Assembly (NCBI GenBank): GCA_016183765.1
Contig: JACPEA010000011.1
Span: forward strand, 682,001-746,000
Reading direction: 5' to 3'
Source of the DNA: Bacteroidota bacterium
Lineage (GTDB): Bacteria > Bacteroidota > Bacteroidia > Chitinophagales > Chitinophagaceae
DNA: 64,000 nucleotides
The translations under genes were made by a program, and so were the position numbers. Shown here piece by piece: positions 36,026-46,344 of this stretch. The stretch's first letter is position 1; every line of letters starts with the position of its first letter. Below the pieces are notes generated by a model, which searched no databases, was not told where the DNA came from, and saw only the letters and a list, made by a program, of their open reading frames with translations.

Positions 36026-38596
36026 ATGAACTGGCATCGCCTGAGCATCGAAACCGTTTTTGAACTGATGGGCTCAGCCCCACAGGGACTGAGTTCGCTG
36101 CAGGCAGAAGAGAAACTGCTGGACCAGGGTCCCAACCAACTGGAAGAAGGTAAGCAAAAAACAGCCATCGGTATATTGCTCGCACAGTTCAAAGATGTGA
36201 TGATCCTGATCCTGCTGGCTGCTGCGGTTATTTCGGCGGTTATTGGCGAAGCTACCGATACGCTTGTCATCATCATCATCGTGTTCCTGAATGCGCTGAT
36301 CGGTTTCTTCCAGGAATACCGGGCCGAAAAAGCCATGCAGGCACTCAAACAGATGAGTATCACGCAGGCAAAGACCATGCGCAATGGTGTAGTGACCTGG
36401 TTGCCGGCCACAGAACTGGTACCGGGCGATATTGTGTTACTGGAAGCCGGTAATGCCGTTCCAGCCGATATCCGTATCATCGATTCTGTCAGTCTCAAAA
36501 TAGAAGAAGCCGCACTTACCGGAGAGTCGATGGCCGTAGATAAAATTGCCGCTACCCTGGAAACGGAAGAGCTGCCACTGGGCGACAGGCTCAATATGGC
36601 ATTCAAAGGCACCTATGTGACCTATGGCCGCGGCAGCGGTATCGTGATTGCCACCGGTATGCAGACCGAACTGGGCCGCATTGCCAAAATGCTGCAGGAA
36701 GAAGAAGTGCAGACACCGCTGCAGCAGCGCATGGCATCCTTCGGAAAAAAACTATCAGTGATCGTGTTGATCCTGTGTTTGTTGTTCTTACTGGTGGGCT
36801 GGCTGCGCGGTGAGGGCCTGCTCAAAATGATCATGACCAGTATTTCACTGGCAGTGGCTGCCATACCCGAAGCATTACCAGCCGTGATCACCATTTCTTT
36901 GGCATTGGCAGCCAAACGGCTGGTGCAATACAACAGCCTGATCAGGAAATTACCTGCCGTAGAGACCCTGGGGTCGGTTACCTATATCTGTACCGATAAG
37001 ACAGGCACTCTAACCAAGAACAAAATGCACGTTGAGCAGGTGTATGTAAATGATCACCTCTACGACCGGAACGAACTGGCTGAGGTACAACACCAGAAAA
37101 ATGTTTCGCTGCTGCTGCACGCATTTGCCCTGAATAACGATACTCTGTCTGATGGCGACAGTATGGTGGGCGATAGTACCGAGATCGCTCTGATGGAAGT
37201 ATCGAATGAACATTATATACGACCTGCTGTTTGGCCCCGTTTATCAGAGATCGCTTTTGATGCCGACCGTAAACTGATGACCACTTTTCATGAGCACAAT
37301 GGCAAGATCATTGCTTTTACCAAGGGAGCTCCCGATATGCTGCTCACCCGTTGCGAAAATGTGGATGCAGCCGCCATACACCAACAGGTGAACGGCATGG
37401 CCGCCCGTGGTTTGCGGGTACTGGGTTTTGCTTACCGTTATTGGGAGGAAGTGCCCATCAATCCCAATAGCGATCATCATGAAAAGGAAATGCACTTCCT
37501 GGGTCTGGCCGGCATGATCGATCCGCCGCGGGAAGAAGTGTACGGTGCTGTGGCACAATGCAAGACCGCCGGTATTGTTCCGGTAATGATCACCGGCGAT
37601 CACCCGCTTACTGCCCAGACCATTGCCAGGCGTATCGGCATTGTCAGCAGTGACCATGACCTGGTGATCAGTGGCCGGCAGCTGTCGGCGCTGGACCATG
37701 CTGCATTTGCCGAAAAAGTGGAGCAGATCAAAGTGTATGCACGTGTATCGCCGGAACAGAAATTACAGATCGTAAAAATGCTCCAGGAAAAAGGCCATTA
37801 TGTGGCCATGACGGGAGATGGGGTGAACGATGCCCCTTCGCTCAAACGGGCCAATATCGGTATCGCCATGGGCATTACCGGCACGGATGTGTCGAAGGAA
37901 GCGGCACATATGATCCTGCTGGATGATAATTTCTCCACCATCGTCAAAGCCATCAAGGAAGGCCGCAGGATCTACGATAATATTTTAAAATTCATCAAAT
38001 ACCTCATGACCACCAACTCGGGCGAGTTGTGGACCCTGCTGATGGGGCCGGTACTGGGTATGCCTATTACCTTATTGCCCATTCATATCCTGTGGATCAA
38101 CCTGGTGTCTGATGGTTTGCCGGCCATTGCCTTATCGTTTGAGAAAGCCGAAAAGAATATCATGCACCGCCCGCCGCGGCCACCACAGCAAACGGTATTT
38201 GCCGATGGACAGGGAGCGCACATGATCTGGGTTGGTATGTTGATGGCAGCAGTGGCACTAAGTATGCAGGCCTGGGCCATTGCAGAAGGATTGCATTGGC
38301 AAACCATGGTGTTTAATGTATTGTGTTTATCACAGATGGCGCATGTGGTTGCCATACGTTCGCAACACCAGTCTGTTTTCCGCATCGGCCTGTTCTCTAA
38401 TCCGCTGTTGATGGCTTCGGTACTGCTTACCCTGCTGCTGCAGTGGGCGGTCACCTATCTGCCGCTGCTGCAAACGGTTTTTGCAACACAAGCCCTGGAC
38501 CTTCGCGAATTCATCATTGTGGGCGCTGCTTCCACCATCGTGTTCATAGGTGTGGAACTGGAAAAAATGATCATGCGCAGGAAAAAACACCTGTAA
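36026..38596 (+). CDS. Cation-transporting P-type ATPase, Ca2+ (PMCA/SERCA-like) type
   Basis: 856 aa P2-type pump. M4 carries AAIPEALPAVITISLALAAKRL with the PEALP calcium-site motif. The phosphorylation site CTDKTGTLTKNKM is near residue 323, the actuator has LTGESMAV, and the hinge is TGDGVNDAPSLKRANIGIAMG. It likely exports Ca2+ (or Mn2+) from the cytoplasm. The ATG at 36026 fits the family N-terminus better than 35999. It is followed after 160 bp by a cation/H+ antiporter. Confidence 0.92.
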   Translation: MNWHRLSIETVFELMGSAPQGLSSLQAEEKLLDQGPNQLEEGKQKTAIGILLAQFKDVMILILLAAAVISAVIGEATDTLVIIIIVFLNALIGFFQEYRAEKAMQALKQMSITQAKTMRNGVVTWLPATELVPGDIVLLEAGNAVPADIRIIDSVSLKIEEAALTGESMAVDKIAATLETEELPLGDRLNMAFKGTYVTYGRGSGIVIATGMQTELGRIAKMLQEEEVQTPLQQRMASFGKKLSVIVLILCLLFLLVGWLRGEGLLKMIMTSISLAVAAIPEALPAVITISLALAAKRLVQYNSLIRKLPAVETLGSVTYICTDKTGTLTKNKMHVEQVYVNDHLYDRNELAEVQHQKNVSLLLHAFALNNDTLSDGDSMVGDSTEIALMEVSNEHYIRPAVWPRLSEIAFDADRKLMTTFHEHNGKIIAFTKGAPDMLLTRCENVDAAAIHQQVNGMAARGLRVLGFAYRYWEEVPINPNSDHHEKEMHFLGLAGMIDPPREEVYGAVAQCKTAGIVPVMITGDHPLTAQTIARRIGIVSSDHDLVISGRQLSALDHAAFAEKVEQIKVYARVSPEQKLQIVKMLQEKGHYVAMTGDGVNDAPSLKRANIGIAMGITGTDVSKEAAHMILLDDNFSTIVKAIKEGRRIYDNILKFIKYLMTTNSGELWTLLMGPVLGMPITLLPIHILWINLVSDGLPAIALSFEKAEKNIMHRPPRPPQQTVFADGQGAHMIWVGMLMAAVALSMQAWAIAEGLHWQTMVFNVLCLSQMAHVVAIRSQHQSVFRIGLFSNPLLMASVLLTLLLQWAVTYLPLLQTVFATQALDLREFIIVGAASTIVFIGVELEKMIMRRKKHL

Positions 38597-38757
38597 ACAG
38601 GCATGTGTTTACAGCAGTAGTCCTATTCCTAAGGGTTCATGATATGATTAACATCCTGTACCTGGGTACAAAAACTATGTTAATCTGACCGGTTGCCATG
38701 ATTCATACTGCCATATGTTTTGTATTTTGAAGAATATCATCATTCAAAATACGGCGC

Positions 38758-39942
38758 ATGACCAATGCTATCATTATCACTCTTTGTGTTTTATTGCTGA
38801 TCGCTTATGTATTTGACCTTACCTCATCCAAAACAAAAATCCCTTCGGTGATCCTTTTGTTATTGCTGGGTTTTTTAGTGCGTGAGTTGGCAGGTATTCT
38901 GGATCTTTCCCTGCCCGATCTTACCCCTGTATTGCCGGTGCTGGGCACTATCGGGTTGATATTGATCGTACTGGAAGGGGCACTTGAACTGGAGTTCAAT
39001 GCTTCCAAGACGCCCCTGATCAAACGCTCTGTTGCCGTAGCTTTGTTGCCCATGCTGGCATTGGCTTTTGGCCTTGCCTGGGTATTGCAACAGGTGGGTG
39101 GTTATGATTTTAAAGACAGTCTGACCAATGCCATCCCGCTCTGTGTGATCAGCAGCGCGATTGCCATACCCAGTGTAAAATCACTTGGAAAGCACAACAA
39201 GGAATTTGTGATCTATGAAAGCAGCCTGTCTGATATCCTGGGTGTGCTACTGTTTAATTTTGTGGCACTGAACGAATTCATTAACCTGTATACGATAGGT
39301 GGCTTCTTCATGCAATTGCTGGTGATTGCTGCAGTCTCGTTTGTGGCAACCATTGGTTTATCCTTGCTGCTGAGCCGCATTGATCATTCCATAAAATTTG
39401 CACCCATCATCCTGCTGGTGATACTGATCTATGAGGTATCAAAAGTATACCATTTGCCAGGCCTGATCTTTATCCTGCTCTTCGGGTTGTTCCTGGGTAA
39501 CCTTGATGAATTGCAGCATATAAAATGGATCCATAAACTGAATCCGGTAGCCTTGAACAAGGAAGTGCATAAATTCAGGGAGATCACTACAGAAGCCGCA
39601 TTCCTGATACGTTCCCTGTTTTTCCTGTTGTTCGGTTACCTGATCGAAACCGCTGAACTGCTGAATACAGAAACCCTGGTGTGGGCGGCAGGTATCGTAA
39701 CCGCTATTTTCCTGTTACGTGCCATACAGCTCAGGTTATCGGGCCTGCCATTGAAACCACTCCTGTTCATCGCACCACGGGGTTTGATCACGATCCTTTT
39801 ATTCCTGTCCATAACACCTGCCAGCAGTATCCCGTTGGTGAACAAGTCGCTGATCATACAGGTGATCATTCTCTCAGCATTAGTGATGATGTTCGGTTTG
39901 ATGACCACCCAGACAAAAAAACAACATCCTCCTGTGCAGTAA
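38758..39942 (+). CDS. Cation:proton antiporter (CPA1 Na+/H+ exchanger family)
   Basis: 394 aa with about 11-12 hydrophobic segments and the exchanger-fold core region (LVLEGALELEFN, then VISSAIAIPSVKSL, and a conserved RGLITILLFLSI near the C-terminus). It exchanges Na+ or K+ for protons at the inner membrane. No C-terminal nucleotide-binding (TrkA) domain is present. Its place after a cation ATPase suggests ion homeostasis, though no regulatory link is visible. Confidence 0.88.
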   Translation: MTNAIIITLCVLLLIAYVFDLTSSKTKIPSVILLLLLGFLVRELAGILDLSLPDLTPVLPVLGTIGLILIVLEGALELEFNASKTPLIKRSVAVALLPMLALAFGLAWVLQQVGGYDFKDSLTNAIPLCVISSAIAIPSVKSLGKHNKEFVIYESSLSDILGVLLFNFVALNEFINLYTIGGFFMQLLVIAAVSFVATIGLSLLLSRIDHSIKFAPIILLVILIYEVSKVYHLPGLIFILLFGLFLGNLDELQHIKWIHKLNPVALNKEVHKFREITTEAAFLIRSLFFLLFGYLIETAELLNTETLVWAAGIVTAIFLLRAIQLRLSGLPLKPLLFIAPRGLITILLFLSITPASSIPLVNKSLIIQVIILSALVMMFGLMTTQTKKQHPPVQ

Positions 39943-39974
39943 GTTCGTTGTAGAAAAAGTCCATACCCGGAAAA

Positions 39975-40002
39975 CATAACAAAAAGCCGGATTCTTGTTA
40001 TG
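39975..40002. promoter_or_regulatory. 8-bp inverted repeat CATAACAA/TTGTTATG
   Basis: Perfect arms at 39975-39982 and 39995-40002 with a 12-base spacer sit in the gap between the antiporter and the amylase gene. GCCGGATT/GATCCGG in the same place could form a competing stem. It may be a terminator for the antiporter or an operator for the GH13 gene; no T-run follows. Confidence 0.35.
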
Positions 40003-40056
40003 CTTGATCCGGTCATTGTTGTAGATTTAGTGCCGTCAACCTTTAAATCTCCTGTT

Positions 40057-41790
40057 ATGTTTTTTACCAGATCATTGACTGTGTTATCCGCTATGTTACT
40101 TGTTTTCTGCTCCTGCCAGAACGGCCCTGCCAAAAAAGATCCAGTAGTAGACAGCAGCGAACAAAAATGGTGGAAAGAAGCCATCGTGTACCAGATCTAT
40201 CCGCGTAGTTTCAAAGACAGTGATGGAGATGGTATCGGTGACCTGAAGGGTATCCTCTCCAAACTGGATTATATCAAGAGTCTGGGTGTTACGGCAGTAT
40301 GGTTGAATCCGATCTACAGCTCGCCGAATGATGATAACGGGTATGATATCAGCGACTATCGTAACATCATGCGTGAATTCGGTACCATGGCGGACTTTGA
40401 TGCTTTGCTGAAAGGGCTGCATGACCGCAACATCAAACTGGTGATGGACCTGGTGGTGAACCACAGCAGCGATGAGCATGAATGGTTCAAGCAAAGCCGT
40501 ACCTCACGTACCAGCAAATACCGGAACTACTACCACTGGTGGGATGCGGAAAGGGGCAAGCCCAATTACCGCTACAGCCTGTTTGATGTGAACCACGATG
40601 CCTGGAAATACGACTCGCTCACCAATAGTTATTACCTGCATTATTTCTCACGCAAACAACCCGACCTGAATTGGGAGAACCCCGAACTGCGCAGGGAAGT
40701 GTATGCTATCATGAAGTTCTGGGCCGATAAGGGAATCGATGGTTTTAGGCTGGATGCTTTTGGTTTTGCGGCCAAAGACACCAGTTTTCCCGCATTTCCA
40801 AAAGGATATGAGAAGGATTTCATGAAATATTATTCCATGGTGCCCGGTATACACGATTACCTGAAAGAGATGCACAGGGAGGTATTCAGCAAATACGATG
40901 TGATGAGTGTGGCAGAAGGCGCCGGTAACAGTTTTGAAGATGCACATAACCTGGTGGACGCCTCCCGCAAAGAGCTGCATATGGCTTATGCTTTTGAAGG
41001 CGTTGATATTGCCAAAGCCGGCGGGTACAGCCTGCAGCATTTTAAACAGGTATACAGCAAATGGGACAGCGCTTTTGCCAAAGAAGGCTGGTTATCCATT
41101 TTCCTGGCCAACCACGACCAGGCAAGGATGGTCAGCCGCTTCGGGAATGATAGTCCGGAATTCCGCGACCTGTCTTCCAAAATGCTCACCACTTTCATCA
41201 TGACGATGCGCGGCACCCCATATTATTACAATGGTGATGAGCTGGCCATGACCAATGCAGGTTTTACCAGGATCGAAGACTACCGCGATATGCCAACGCT
41301 GAACGAATACAAGAACCAGTTGGCCAATAAGGGGGATCTTCCTGCATTCCTAAAACGTATGCAGTTCGAATGCCGCGATAACGGCCGCACGCCATTGCAG
41401 TGGGATGCCAGCCTGAACGCGGGCTTCAGTACCGGCACACCCTGGTTGCAGGTGAATAAGAACTATACGGTCATCAACCAGGCGGCGCAGGAGAAAGATC
41501 CGAACAGTGTACTCCATTATTTCCGAAAAACAGTAGCGTTGCGGAAAAATAACCCGGTACTGGTATATGGTAAATACACGATACTTGATAAAGATAATCC
41601 CGCCGTATATGCCTACACACGCGAGTGGCAGGGCAAAACTTTTTTAGTGATGCTGAATTTCACCGCAAAACCGGCAACGGTACAAACCGGGGTTGATATG
41701 GGTAAAGCACAACAGCTGCTGAATAACTACGGAACACCTGCAGCCACTGGTAGCCTGCGTCCCTACGAGGCAGTGGTGTACCAACTGTAA
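40057..41790 (+). CDS. GH13 alpha-glucosidase/oligo-1,6-glucosidase-like lipoprotein
   Basis: 577 aa from the ATG at 40057, which yields a lipoprotein signal with Cys in LVFCSC. GH13 regions in order: DLVVNHSSDEH (I), GFRLDAF with the nucleophile Asp (II), SVAEGAG with the acid/base Glu (III) and FLANHDQAR (IV). The start of the catalytic domain, WWKEAIVYQIYPRSF, is typical of alpha-glucosidase/trehalose-6-phosphate hydrolase relatives (GH13_31-type). It probably cleaves short alpha-glucosides in the periplasm or at the surface. Confidence 0.92.
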   Translation: MFFTRSLTVLSAMLLVFCSCQNGPAKKDPVVDSSEQKWWKEAIVYQIYPRSFKDSDGDGIGDLKGILSKLDYIKSLGVTAVWLNPIYSSPNDDNGYDISDYRNIMREFGTMADFDALLKGLHDRNIKLVMDLVVNHSSDEHEWFKQSRTSRTSKYRNYYHWWDAERGKPNYRYSLFDVNHDAWKYDSLTNSYYLHYFSRKQPDLNWENPELRREVYAIMKFWADKGIDGFRLDAFGFAAKDTSFPAFPKGYEKDFMKYYSMVPGIHDYLKEMHREVFSKYDVMSVAEGAGNSFEDAHNLVDASRKELHMAYAFEGVDIAKAGGYSLQHFKQVYSKWDSAFAKEGWLSIFLANHDQARMVSRFGNDSPEFRDLSSKMLTTFIMTMRGTPYYYNGDELAMTNAGFTRIEDYRDMPTLNEYKNQLANKGDLPAFLKRMQFECRDNGRTPLQWDASLNAGFSTGTPWLQVNKNYTVINQAAQEKDPNSVLHYFRKTVALRKNNPVLVYGKYTILDKDNPAVYAYTREWQGKTFLVMLNFTAKPATVQTGVDMGKAQQLLNNYGTPAATGSLRPYEAVVYQL

Positions 41791-41847
41791 GGTGTACCAG
41801 GTATGATCCGTTGTAATCTCAGTTCTCGGGAACCGCTACCAGAGTTC

Positions 41848-42822
41848 TTATTTTGGGAAAACCTGTTTCAGAAAACCGTCAATATATGCTATGGTAGGTG
41901 TGAACCAGGGCTCGAACAGGCAGAATGAATGGGGGGCTTTGTTGAATGTGTGCACTTCGGTATAGATGCCGAAAGACTGCAGCGCTGCTATATAATCATT
42001 GCGACCGGCATGCATTCTGTCCATGCTGCTGTTTAGGAACAGGGTGGGTGGTGTATGCGGACCTGTGTAACTTAAAGAAGAAGCGGCTTCCCATAATTTC
42101 TCATTTCCTTTCCGGGGATAACCGAACCAGTAGGTGGCGGCAGAAGTTCTTTTGCTATCGTCTCCCTCGCCCGATTCCGGATGAACAAATGAGAGTATAC
42201 CATCTATATCGATCACTGCCTGCACCCGGCTTGAAGTGACAGGCATACTAAGGGTGCCTTCAAACAAAGGCATATTACCCGTAACACCCAGGAAAGCTGC
42301 CAGTTCGCCACCGGCAGAGAAACCACCTGCAACGATCCGGGTGGAATCGATGCGGTACCGGCCGGCCTGTTGCCTGACCCAGCGGATAGCCGTTTTCAGA
42401 TCATATACAGCAGCGGGGAACAAAGCTTCTGTAGAAAGGCGGTATTCGGGTGTAAAACAGGTATAACCTAATGCCGCCAGTTGTTGCGCCAGTGCATGAT
42501 GCTGGCTTCGGTTGCCACTGCGCCATCCGCCGCCATGGATAAAGAGGATGGCGATATGGTTACTGTTCTGTTTGGGATAGAATACATCCAGCAACAACGA
42601 TCGTTTACCGGTTTGGGCATAGACGATATTTTTTTCTTCTTCCACTAATGGGTCCTTTGCAAGGATCACCCGGCTGGTTTCAGGATGGGTTTTCCGGCTG
42701 CTCTGGAATGCGCTTTCCAGGGTATAGGAACTGTCGGTCCTGTCTGTAATACCTGCCAGCGATTGCGATAACAGGGGTTGCATCAATAAGCCGGAGAGTA
42801 TGCAGCAGAAGATCGTTTTCAT
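41848..42822 (-). CDS. Secreted BD-FAE/HSL-type alpha/beta hydrolase
   Basis: 324 aa from the start at 42822, giving a signal peptide (MKTIFCCILSGLLMQPLLSQ). The hydrolase core has the oxyanion motif FIHGGGWRSGN, the nucleophile elbow GGFSAGGE and a C-terminal APHSF His. The HGGGW plus GxSAGG pattern fits the carboxylesterase BD-FAE/lipase_3-like group. It may deacylate plant polysaccharides; the substrate is not readable. It is convergent with the GH13 gene. Confidence 0.87.
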   Translation of the reverse strand: MKTIFCCILSGLLMQPLLSQSLAGITDRTDSSYTLESAFQSSRKTHPETSRVILAKDPLVEEEKNIVYAQTGKRSLLLDVFYPKQNSNHIAILFIHGGGWRSGNRSQHHALAQQLAALGYTCFTPEYRLSTEALFPAAVYDLKTAIRWVRQQAGRYRIDSTRIVAGGFSAGGELAAFLGVTGNMPLFEGTLSMPVTSSRVQAVIDIDGILSFVHPESGEGDDSKRTSAATYWFGYPRKGNEKLWEAASSLSYTGPHTPPTLFLNSSMDRMHAGRNDYIAALQSFGIYTEVHTFNKAPHSFCLFEPWFTPTIAYIDGFLKQVFPK

Positions 42823-42906
42823 GTATAGTAAATGAATCCAAAAATTACAGAGAATTACCACAATACGGCTATTTTTCACCGGCAACGTTCCCGGCAATGA
42901 ATCTGG

Positions 42907-42914
42907 TATCTTTG
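42907..42914 (+). promoter_or_regulatory. Bacteroidota -7 box of the GNAT gene
   Basis: TATCTTTG matches TAnnTTTG exactly and lies 42 bases before the ATG at 42957. The -33 region lacks an obvious TTG. Confidence 0.5.
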
Positions 42915-42956
42915 TCCGCAAATTCGCCAACACCATCACTTCATTCCTGTTCTGCC

Positions 42957-43418
42957 ATGCAAACACTGATCACCCGGCCTGCTACGGTAGCCGATATTGA
43001 CACACTCCGTTTATTTGAACAGGGTGTGATCGAAGCCGAGCGGCCTTACGACCCTACACTGAAAAACGGCACCATCTACTATTACGACCTTGAACTGCTG
43101 ATCAACTCACCCGCTTCTGTATTGATGGTGGTTGAGCTGGATGGCGAGCTGGTAGCTTCGGGTTATGCACGCGTGGAAACGGCCGAACCATACCTGCTAC
43201 ACCCGCAGCATGCGTACCTGGGTTTTATGTACACCCATCCCACACACCGGGGCAAGGGCCTGAACAGGCTGGTACTGGATGCACTGAAACAATGGGCCCG
43301 TGAAAGAGGTATTACGGAATTACGCCTGGAAGTATACCATCATAACCAATCGGCCATACGTGCCTATGAAAAAGCGGGCTTCAATCAACTCATGATCGAA
43401 ATGCGGATGGGGATATGA
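42957..43418 (+). CDS. GNAT-family N-acetyltransferase
   Basis: 153 aa. The acetyl-CoA loop THPTHRGKGLNRLVLDALKQWA and the terminal LEVYHHNQSAIRAYEKAGF motif are canonical GNAT. ATG 42957 (MQTLITRPATVADID) is the family-like start. The substrate is unknown. It is transcribed alone, with a -7 box upstream and a hairpin terminator after it. Confidence 0.9.
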   Translation: MQTLITRPATVADIDTLRLFEQGVIEAERPYDPTLKNGTIYYYDLELLINSPASVLMVVELDGELVASGYARVETAEPYLLHPQHAYLGFMYTHPTHRGKGLNRLVLDALKQWARERGITELRLEVYHHNQSAIRAYEKAGFNQLMIEMRMGI

Positions 43419-43433
43419 TCGGCATCTGTTTCT

Positions 43434-43469
43434 AAGATAAAGCCCCGCATTGTTGCAGGGCTTTATCTT
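43434..43469 (+). terminator. Hairpin terminator after GNAT gene
   Basis: AAGATAAAGCCC (43434-43445) pairs perfectly with GGGCTTTATCTT (43458-43469) across a 12-base loop, 15 bases after the stop codon. It is roughly symmetrical and could serve either strand. No other feature is seen from 43470 to 43598. Confidence 0.7.
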
Positions 43470-43598
43470 GGGATGATTGGTCTGCCCGCGAGAGCGGTTA
43501 ATCTCCAGTAGCTTTTTTAGGAAATCACCGCCAGGGCGGTAATGACTGCCCTGGCCAATAATTGGATCCGCTGTTTTAGGGTGATACCGGAGACTGGT

Positions 43599-43832
43599 TT
43601 AATAAATGGAATAATAATTGTCAATGTTCACCGCCCTGTATCCTGCCTGGCGAATGGCTTTGATGAGATTGGTTTCATTGAGGCGTCCGGGTGAGAAAAC
43701 GGTCAGTTTCTTATCGCTGATGCAGAGGTCCAGCTGCCAGTTGGCTTGTCCCACAGCATGGTCGAGATAAGGTTTTACCCGCCGCAGGGCGGCTTCATTG
43801 CTGATATTGGTCTTGTATGTGATGAGTTCCAT
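43599..43832 (-). CDS. Small HMA-fold protein lacking the CxxC metal site
   Basis: 77 aa. Length and predicted beta-alpha-beta-beta-alpha-beta order (ELITYKTNI, LRRVKPYLD, WQLDLCISDKKLTVFS, TNLIKAIRQAGY, AVNID) resemble copper chaperone/HMA domains, especially KAIRQAGYRA. The usual MTCxxC loop is replaced by NISNEAAL, so it cannot bind metal in the ordinary way. It lies downstream of copA on the same strand, separated by a terminator-like hairpin. It may be a regulatory or structural partner of CopA; this is inference. Confidence 0.65.
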   Translation of the reverse strand: MELITYKTNISNEAALRRVKPYLDHAVGQANWQLDLCISDKKLTVFSPGRLNETNLIKAIRQAGYRAVNIDNYYSIY

Positions 43833-43849
43833 GATGTTTTGATTGATAT

Positions 43850-43904
43850 ATAAAATAAAAACCTGCCTACACAGACCACGATATAACACTGCACCAGGCA
43901 GGTT
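43850..43904 (-). terminator. Minus-strand hairpin plus T-run just before the HMA-fold gene
   Basis: Read on the minus strand, AACCTGCCT (43904-43896) pairs with AGGCAGGTT (43868-43860), then comes a T-rich tract to about 43850. The start codon of the HMA-fold gene is only 18 bases further on. It can end copA transcription, or act as an attenuator in the leader of the small gene. An alternative ACCTGC upstream near 43924-43930 could compete for the right arm. Confidence 0.6.
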
Positions 43905-44043
43905 CATTCCGCGTTGAACGTAAGCAGGTAGTTTAGTTTTCCTTACTGCAAACTTAGTGACTGCTTTTCTCCTGATAGCAGCAGAATAGACAGGCTGCTG
44001 ATATCTTACGTAAATGGCAGATGTAACATGTGTACGGTAAAAT

Positions 44044-46278
44044 TTACTGCCCTGGAGAAACCTGGTCCAGCTTCGAAAACTTAAGCCGCAGGCTGTTTCC
44101 CACCACACTTACACTGCTTAGTGCCATAGCGGCGCCGGCCAGCATGGGGTTCAGCAGGAATCCATTGACAGGGTACAGGATCCCCGCTGCAACGGGTATG
44201 CCTATCAGGTTGTAAATGAAAGCCCAGAAAAGATTCTGCCGGATGGTTCGAACCGTTCTCTTCGATAATTTCAATGCCTTGGGAATACTGTTCAGGTCTG
44301 AACTGATCAGCGTCATCCTGGCCACATCCATCGCAATATCGCTTCCCCTGCCCATGGCAATGCTTACATCGGCCTGGGCCAGCGCCTGGCTGTCGTTGAT
44401 GCCATCTCCCACCATCGCTACTATCTTACCCTGTTTCTGTAACAGTTTTACAAACTCGGCTTTACCTGTAGGTAATACTTCTGCTTTGAATTGTGTGATG
44501 CCTGCTTCGCGTGCGATCGCAGCTGCGGTCTGCTGATTGTCGCCGGTTAGCATATACACTTCTATGCCCTGCTGCTGTAAGCTGTTGATCGCTTTTTTGG
44601 AATGGGCTTTAATGCTGTCTGCAATCGCGATCACCGCTACTACTTCTTTTTCTTCGGCAAAAGCAACCACGGTCTTGGCCTGCTGCTGCAGGTGCTGGAT
44701 GGTACGGGCGGTATCTGCAGTCAACAGAATACCTTTCTCATGCAGCAGGGTGGTGTTGCCAATGGTATAATTTTTATTTCCGTATACGGCTGTAACGCCT
44801 TTGCCTGTGATGCTTTCAAAAGAATCCAGCTGGATATCGTGGATCTTCTCCTGCTTTAAATAACTGGTCACTGCTTCTGCCAGCGGGTGTTCAGACTGTT
44901 TCTCGATGGCCAGCAGTACAGGTTTGAGCAACGTTTTATTGGTGGGGTTGGTAAAGATCAGGTCGCTCACGGCAGGCCTGCCTTCTGTGATGGTCCCTGT
45001 TTTGTCGAGGATGACCACATTCACGCGGTAAGCGAGCTCCAGGCTCTCAGCATCCTTGATGAGGATATGGTTCTCTGCACCTTTTCCTACACCGACCATG
45101 ATGGCGGTTGGCGTGGCCAGTCCCAAAGCGCATGGACAGGCGATCACCAATACAGTTACCGCAGCCAGTAGTCCCTGCGTAAACGCATGTTCACCACCCA
45201 GCAGCAGCCATAACAGGAAGGTGAGAACGGCGATGCCCATTACAGCGGGTACAAAAATGCCGGCGATCTTATCCACCAGTTTCTGTACAGGCGCCTTAGT
45301 TCCCTGCGCTTCCTGTACCAGTTGGATGATCTGCGATAAGAGCGTGGCGCTACCCACTTTCTCTGCCATAAAGCGAAAACTGCCTTTCTGGTTAATGGTA
45401 CCGGCAAATACCGCATTGCCGGGCTGCTTTGATACCGGAACAGGCTCGCCGGTGATCATGCTTTCGTCCACATAGGATTCACCGGAGATCACCTGGCCGT
45501 CTACCGGTATCTTTTCGCCTGGTTTTACCAATAACAGTTGCTGCGGCTGCACCTGGCTGATGGGGATCTCGGATGTTTCTCCCTTCTCTGACACCAGCGT
45601 AACCGTTTTGGGCTGCAGGCCCATCAGTTTCTTGATAGCAGAAGATGTGTTGGATTTAGCGTTCTCTTCCAGCAATTTACCCAGTGAGATAAATGCAATG
45701 ATCACAGCGGCTGCCTCAAAATATACATGTGCATGCAGTCCGCGCTTGTGCCAGAAATCGGGAAAGAAGGTATTGAAGCTGCTGAACAGGTAGGCAATAC
45801 CCGTGCTCATAGCCACCAGCGTATCCATATTGGCCTTGCCACGAGCGGCCTGTCGCCAGGCGCTGATAAAGAAGTTGCGGCCGAAATAGAAGACCACTAC
45901 AGTAGCCAGCGCCATCATGATATAGTTGCCATAAGGCATACCCATAAAGAACATCCCGATCACCACGATGGGTAAGGATAGGATGGACGACCAGATGGTC
46001 CGGTTCTTGATGGCTCGCAGGTGCTGTTGCTGTGCCTGCTCCCTGGTTTCTTCACGGTTCTCCTGTTCTATCAGCATATCGTAACCGATGGCGCGAACGG
46101 CCTGTTGCAGTTGTACAGGATTGGTTAGGGCCGGGTCATAACTGATCCATGCATCCTGGCTGGCAAAATTGACCCCTGCATCAGTTACGCCTGCTGCAGT
46201 CTTCAGCATTGATTCAACACTGATGGCACAGGAGGCGCAACTCATGTCAAGTATGGGGTAGGTTTCTTTGATAAGCAT
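44044..46278 (-). CDS. copA: Copper-exporting P1B ATPase CopA
   Basis: 744 aa from the start at 46278. One N-terminal HMA domain has MSCASC. Next come the transmembrane CPC motif ([14 protein letters not shown]), actuator TGEPVPV, phosphorylation site [12 protein letters not shown] motif (SEHPLAEAV) and hinge [22 protein letters not shown]. It exports Cu+ (or Ag+) from the cytoplasm. Two AraC-type regulators with HMA-like CxxC domains lie directly upstream on the same strand, making a copper-response module. Confidence 0.95.
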   Translation of the reverse strand: MLIKETYPILDMSCASCAISVESMLKTAAGVTDAGVNFASQDAWISYDPALTNPVQLQQAVRAIGYDMLIEQENREETREQAQQQHLRAIKNRTIWSSILSLPIVVIGMFFMGMPYGNYIMMALATVVVFYFGRNFFISAWRQAARGKANMDTLVAMSTGIAYLFSSFNTFFPDFWHKRGLHAHVYFEAAAVIIAFISLGKLLEENAKSNTSSAIKKLMGLQPKTVTLVSEKGETSEIPISQVQPQQLLLVKPGEKIPVDGQVISGESYVDESMITGEPVPVSKQPGNAVFAGTINQKGSFRFMAEKVGSATLLSQIIQLVQEAQGTKAPVQKLVDKIAGIFVPAVMGIAVLTFLLWLLLGGEHAFTQGLLAAVTVLVIACPCALGLATPTAIMVGVGKGAENHILIKDAESLELAYRVNVVILDKTGTITEGRPAVSDLIFTNPTNKTLLKPVLLAIEKQSEHPLAEAVTSYLKQEKIHDIQLDSFESITGKGVTAVYGNKNYTIGNTTLLHEKGILLTADTARTIQHLQQQAKTVVAFAEEKEVVAVIAIADSIKAHSKKAINSLQQQGIEVYMLTGDNQQTAAAIAREAGITQFKAEVLPTGKAEFVKLLQKQGKIVAMVGDGINDSQALAQADVSIAMGRGSDIAMDVARMTLISSDLNSIPKALKLSKRTVRTIRQNLFWAFIYNLIGIPVAAGILYPVNGFLLNPMLAGAAMALSSVSVVGNSLRLKFSKLDQVSPGQ

Positions 46279-46344
46279 AACAGATTGTTTCTGCAAAACT
46301 CCCATGCAAACACGGGTCTGCTGTTATACAATTCCGGAACAGAT

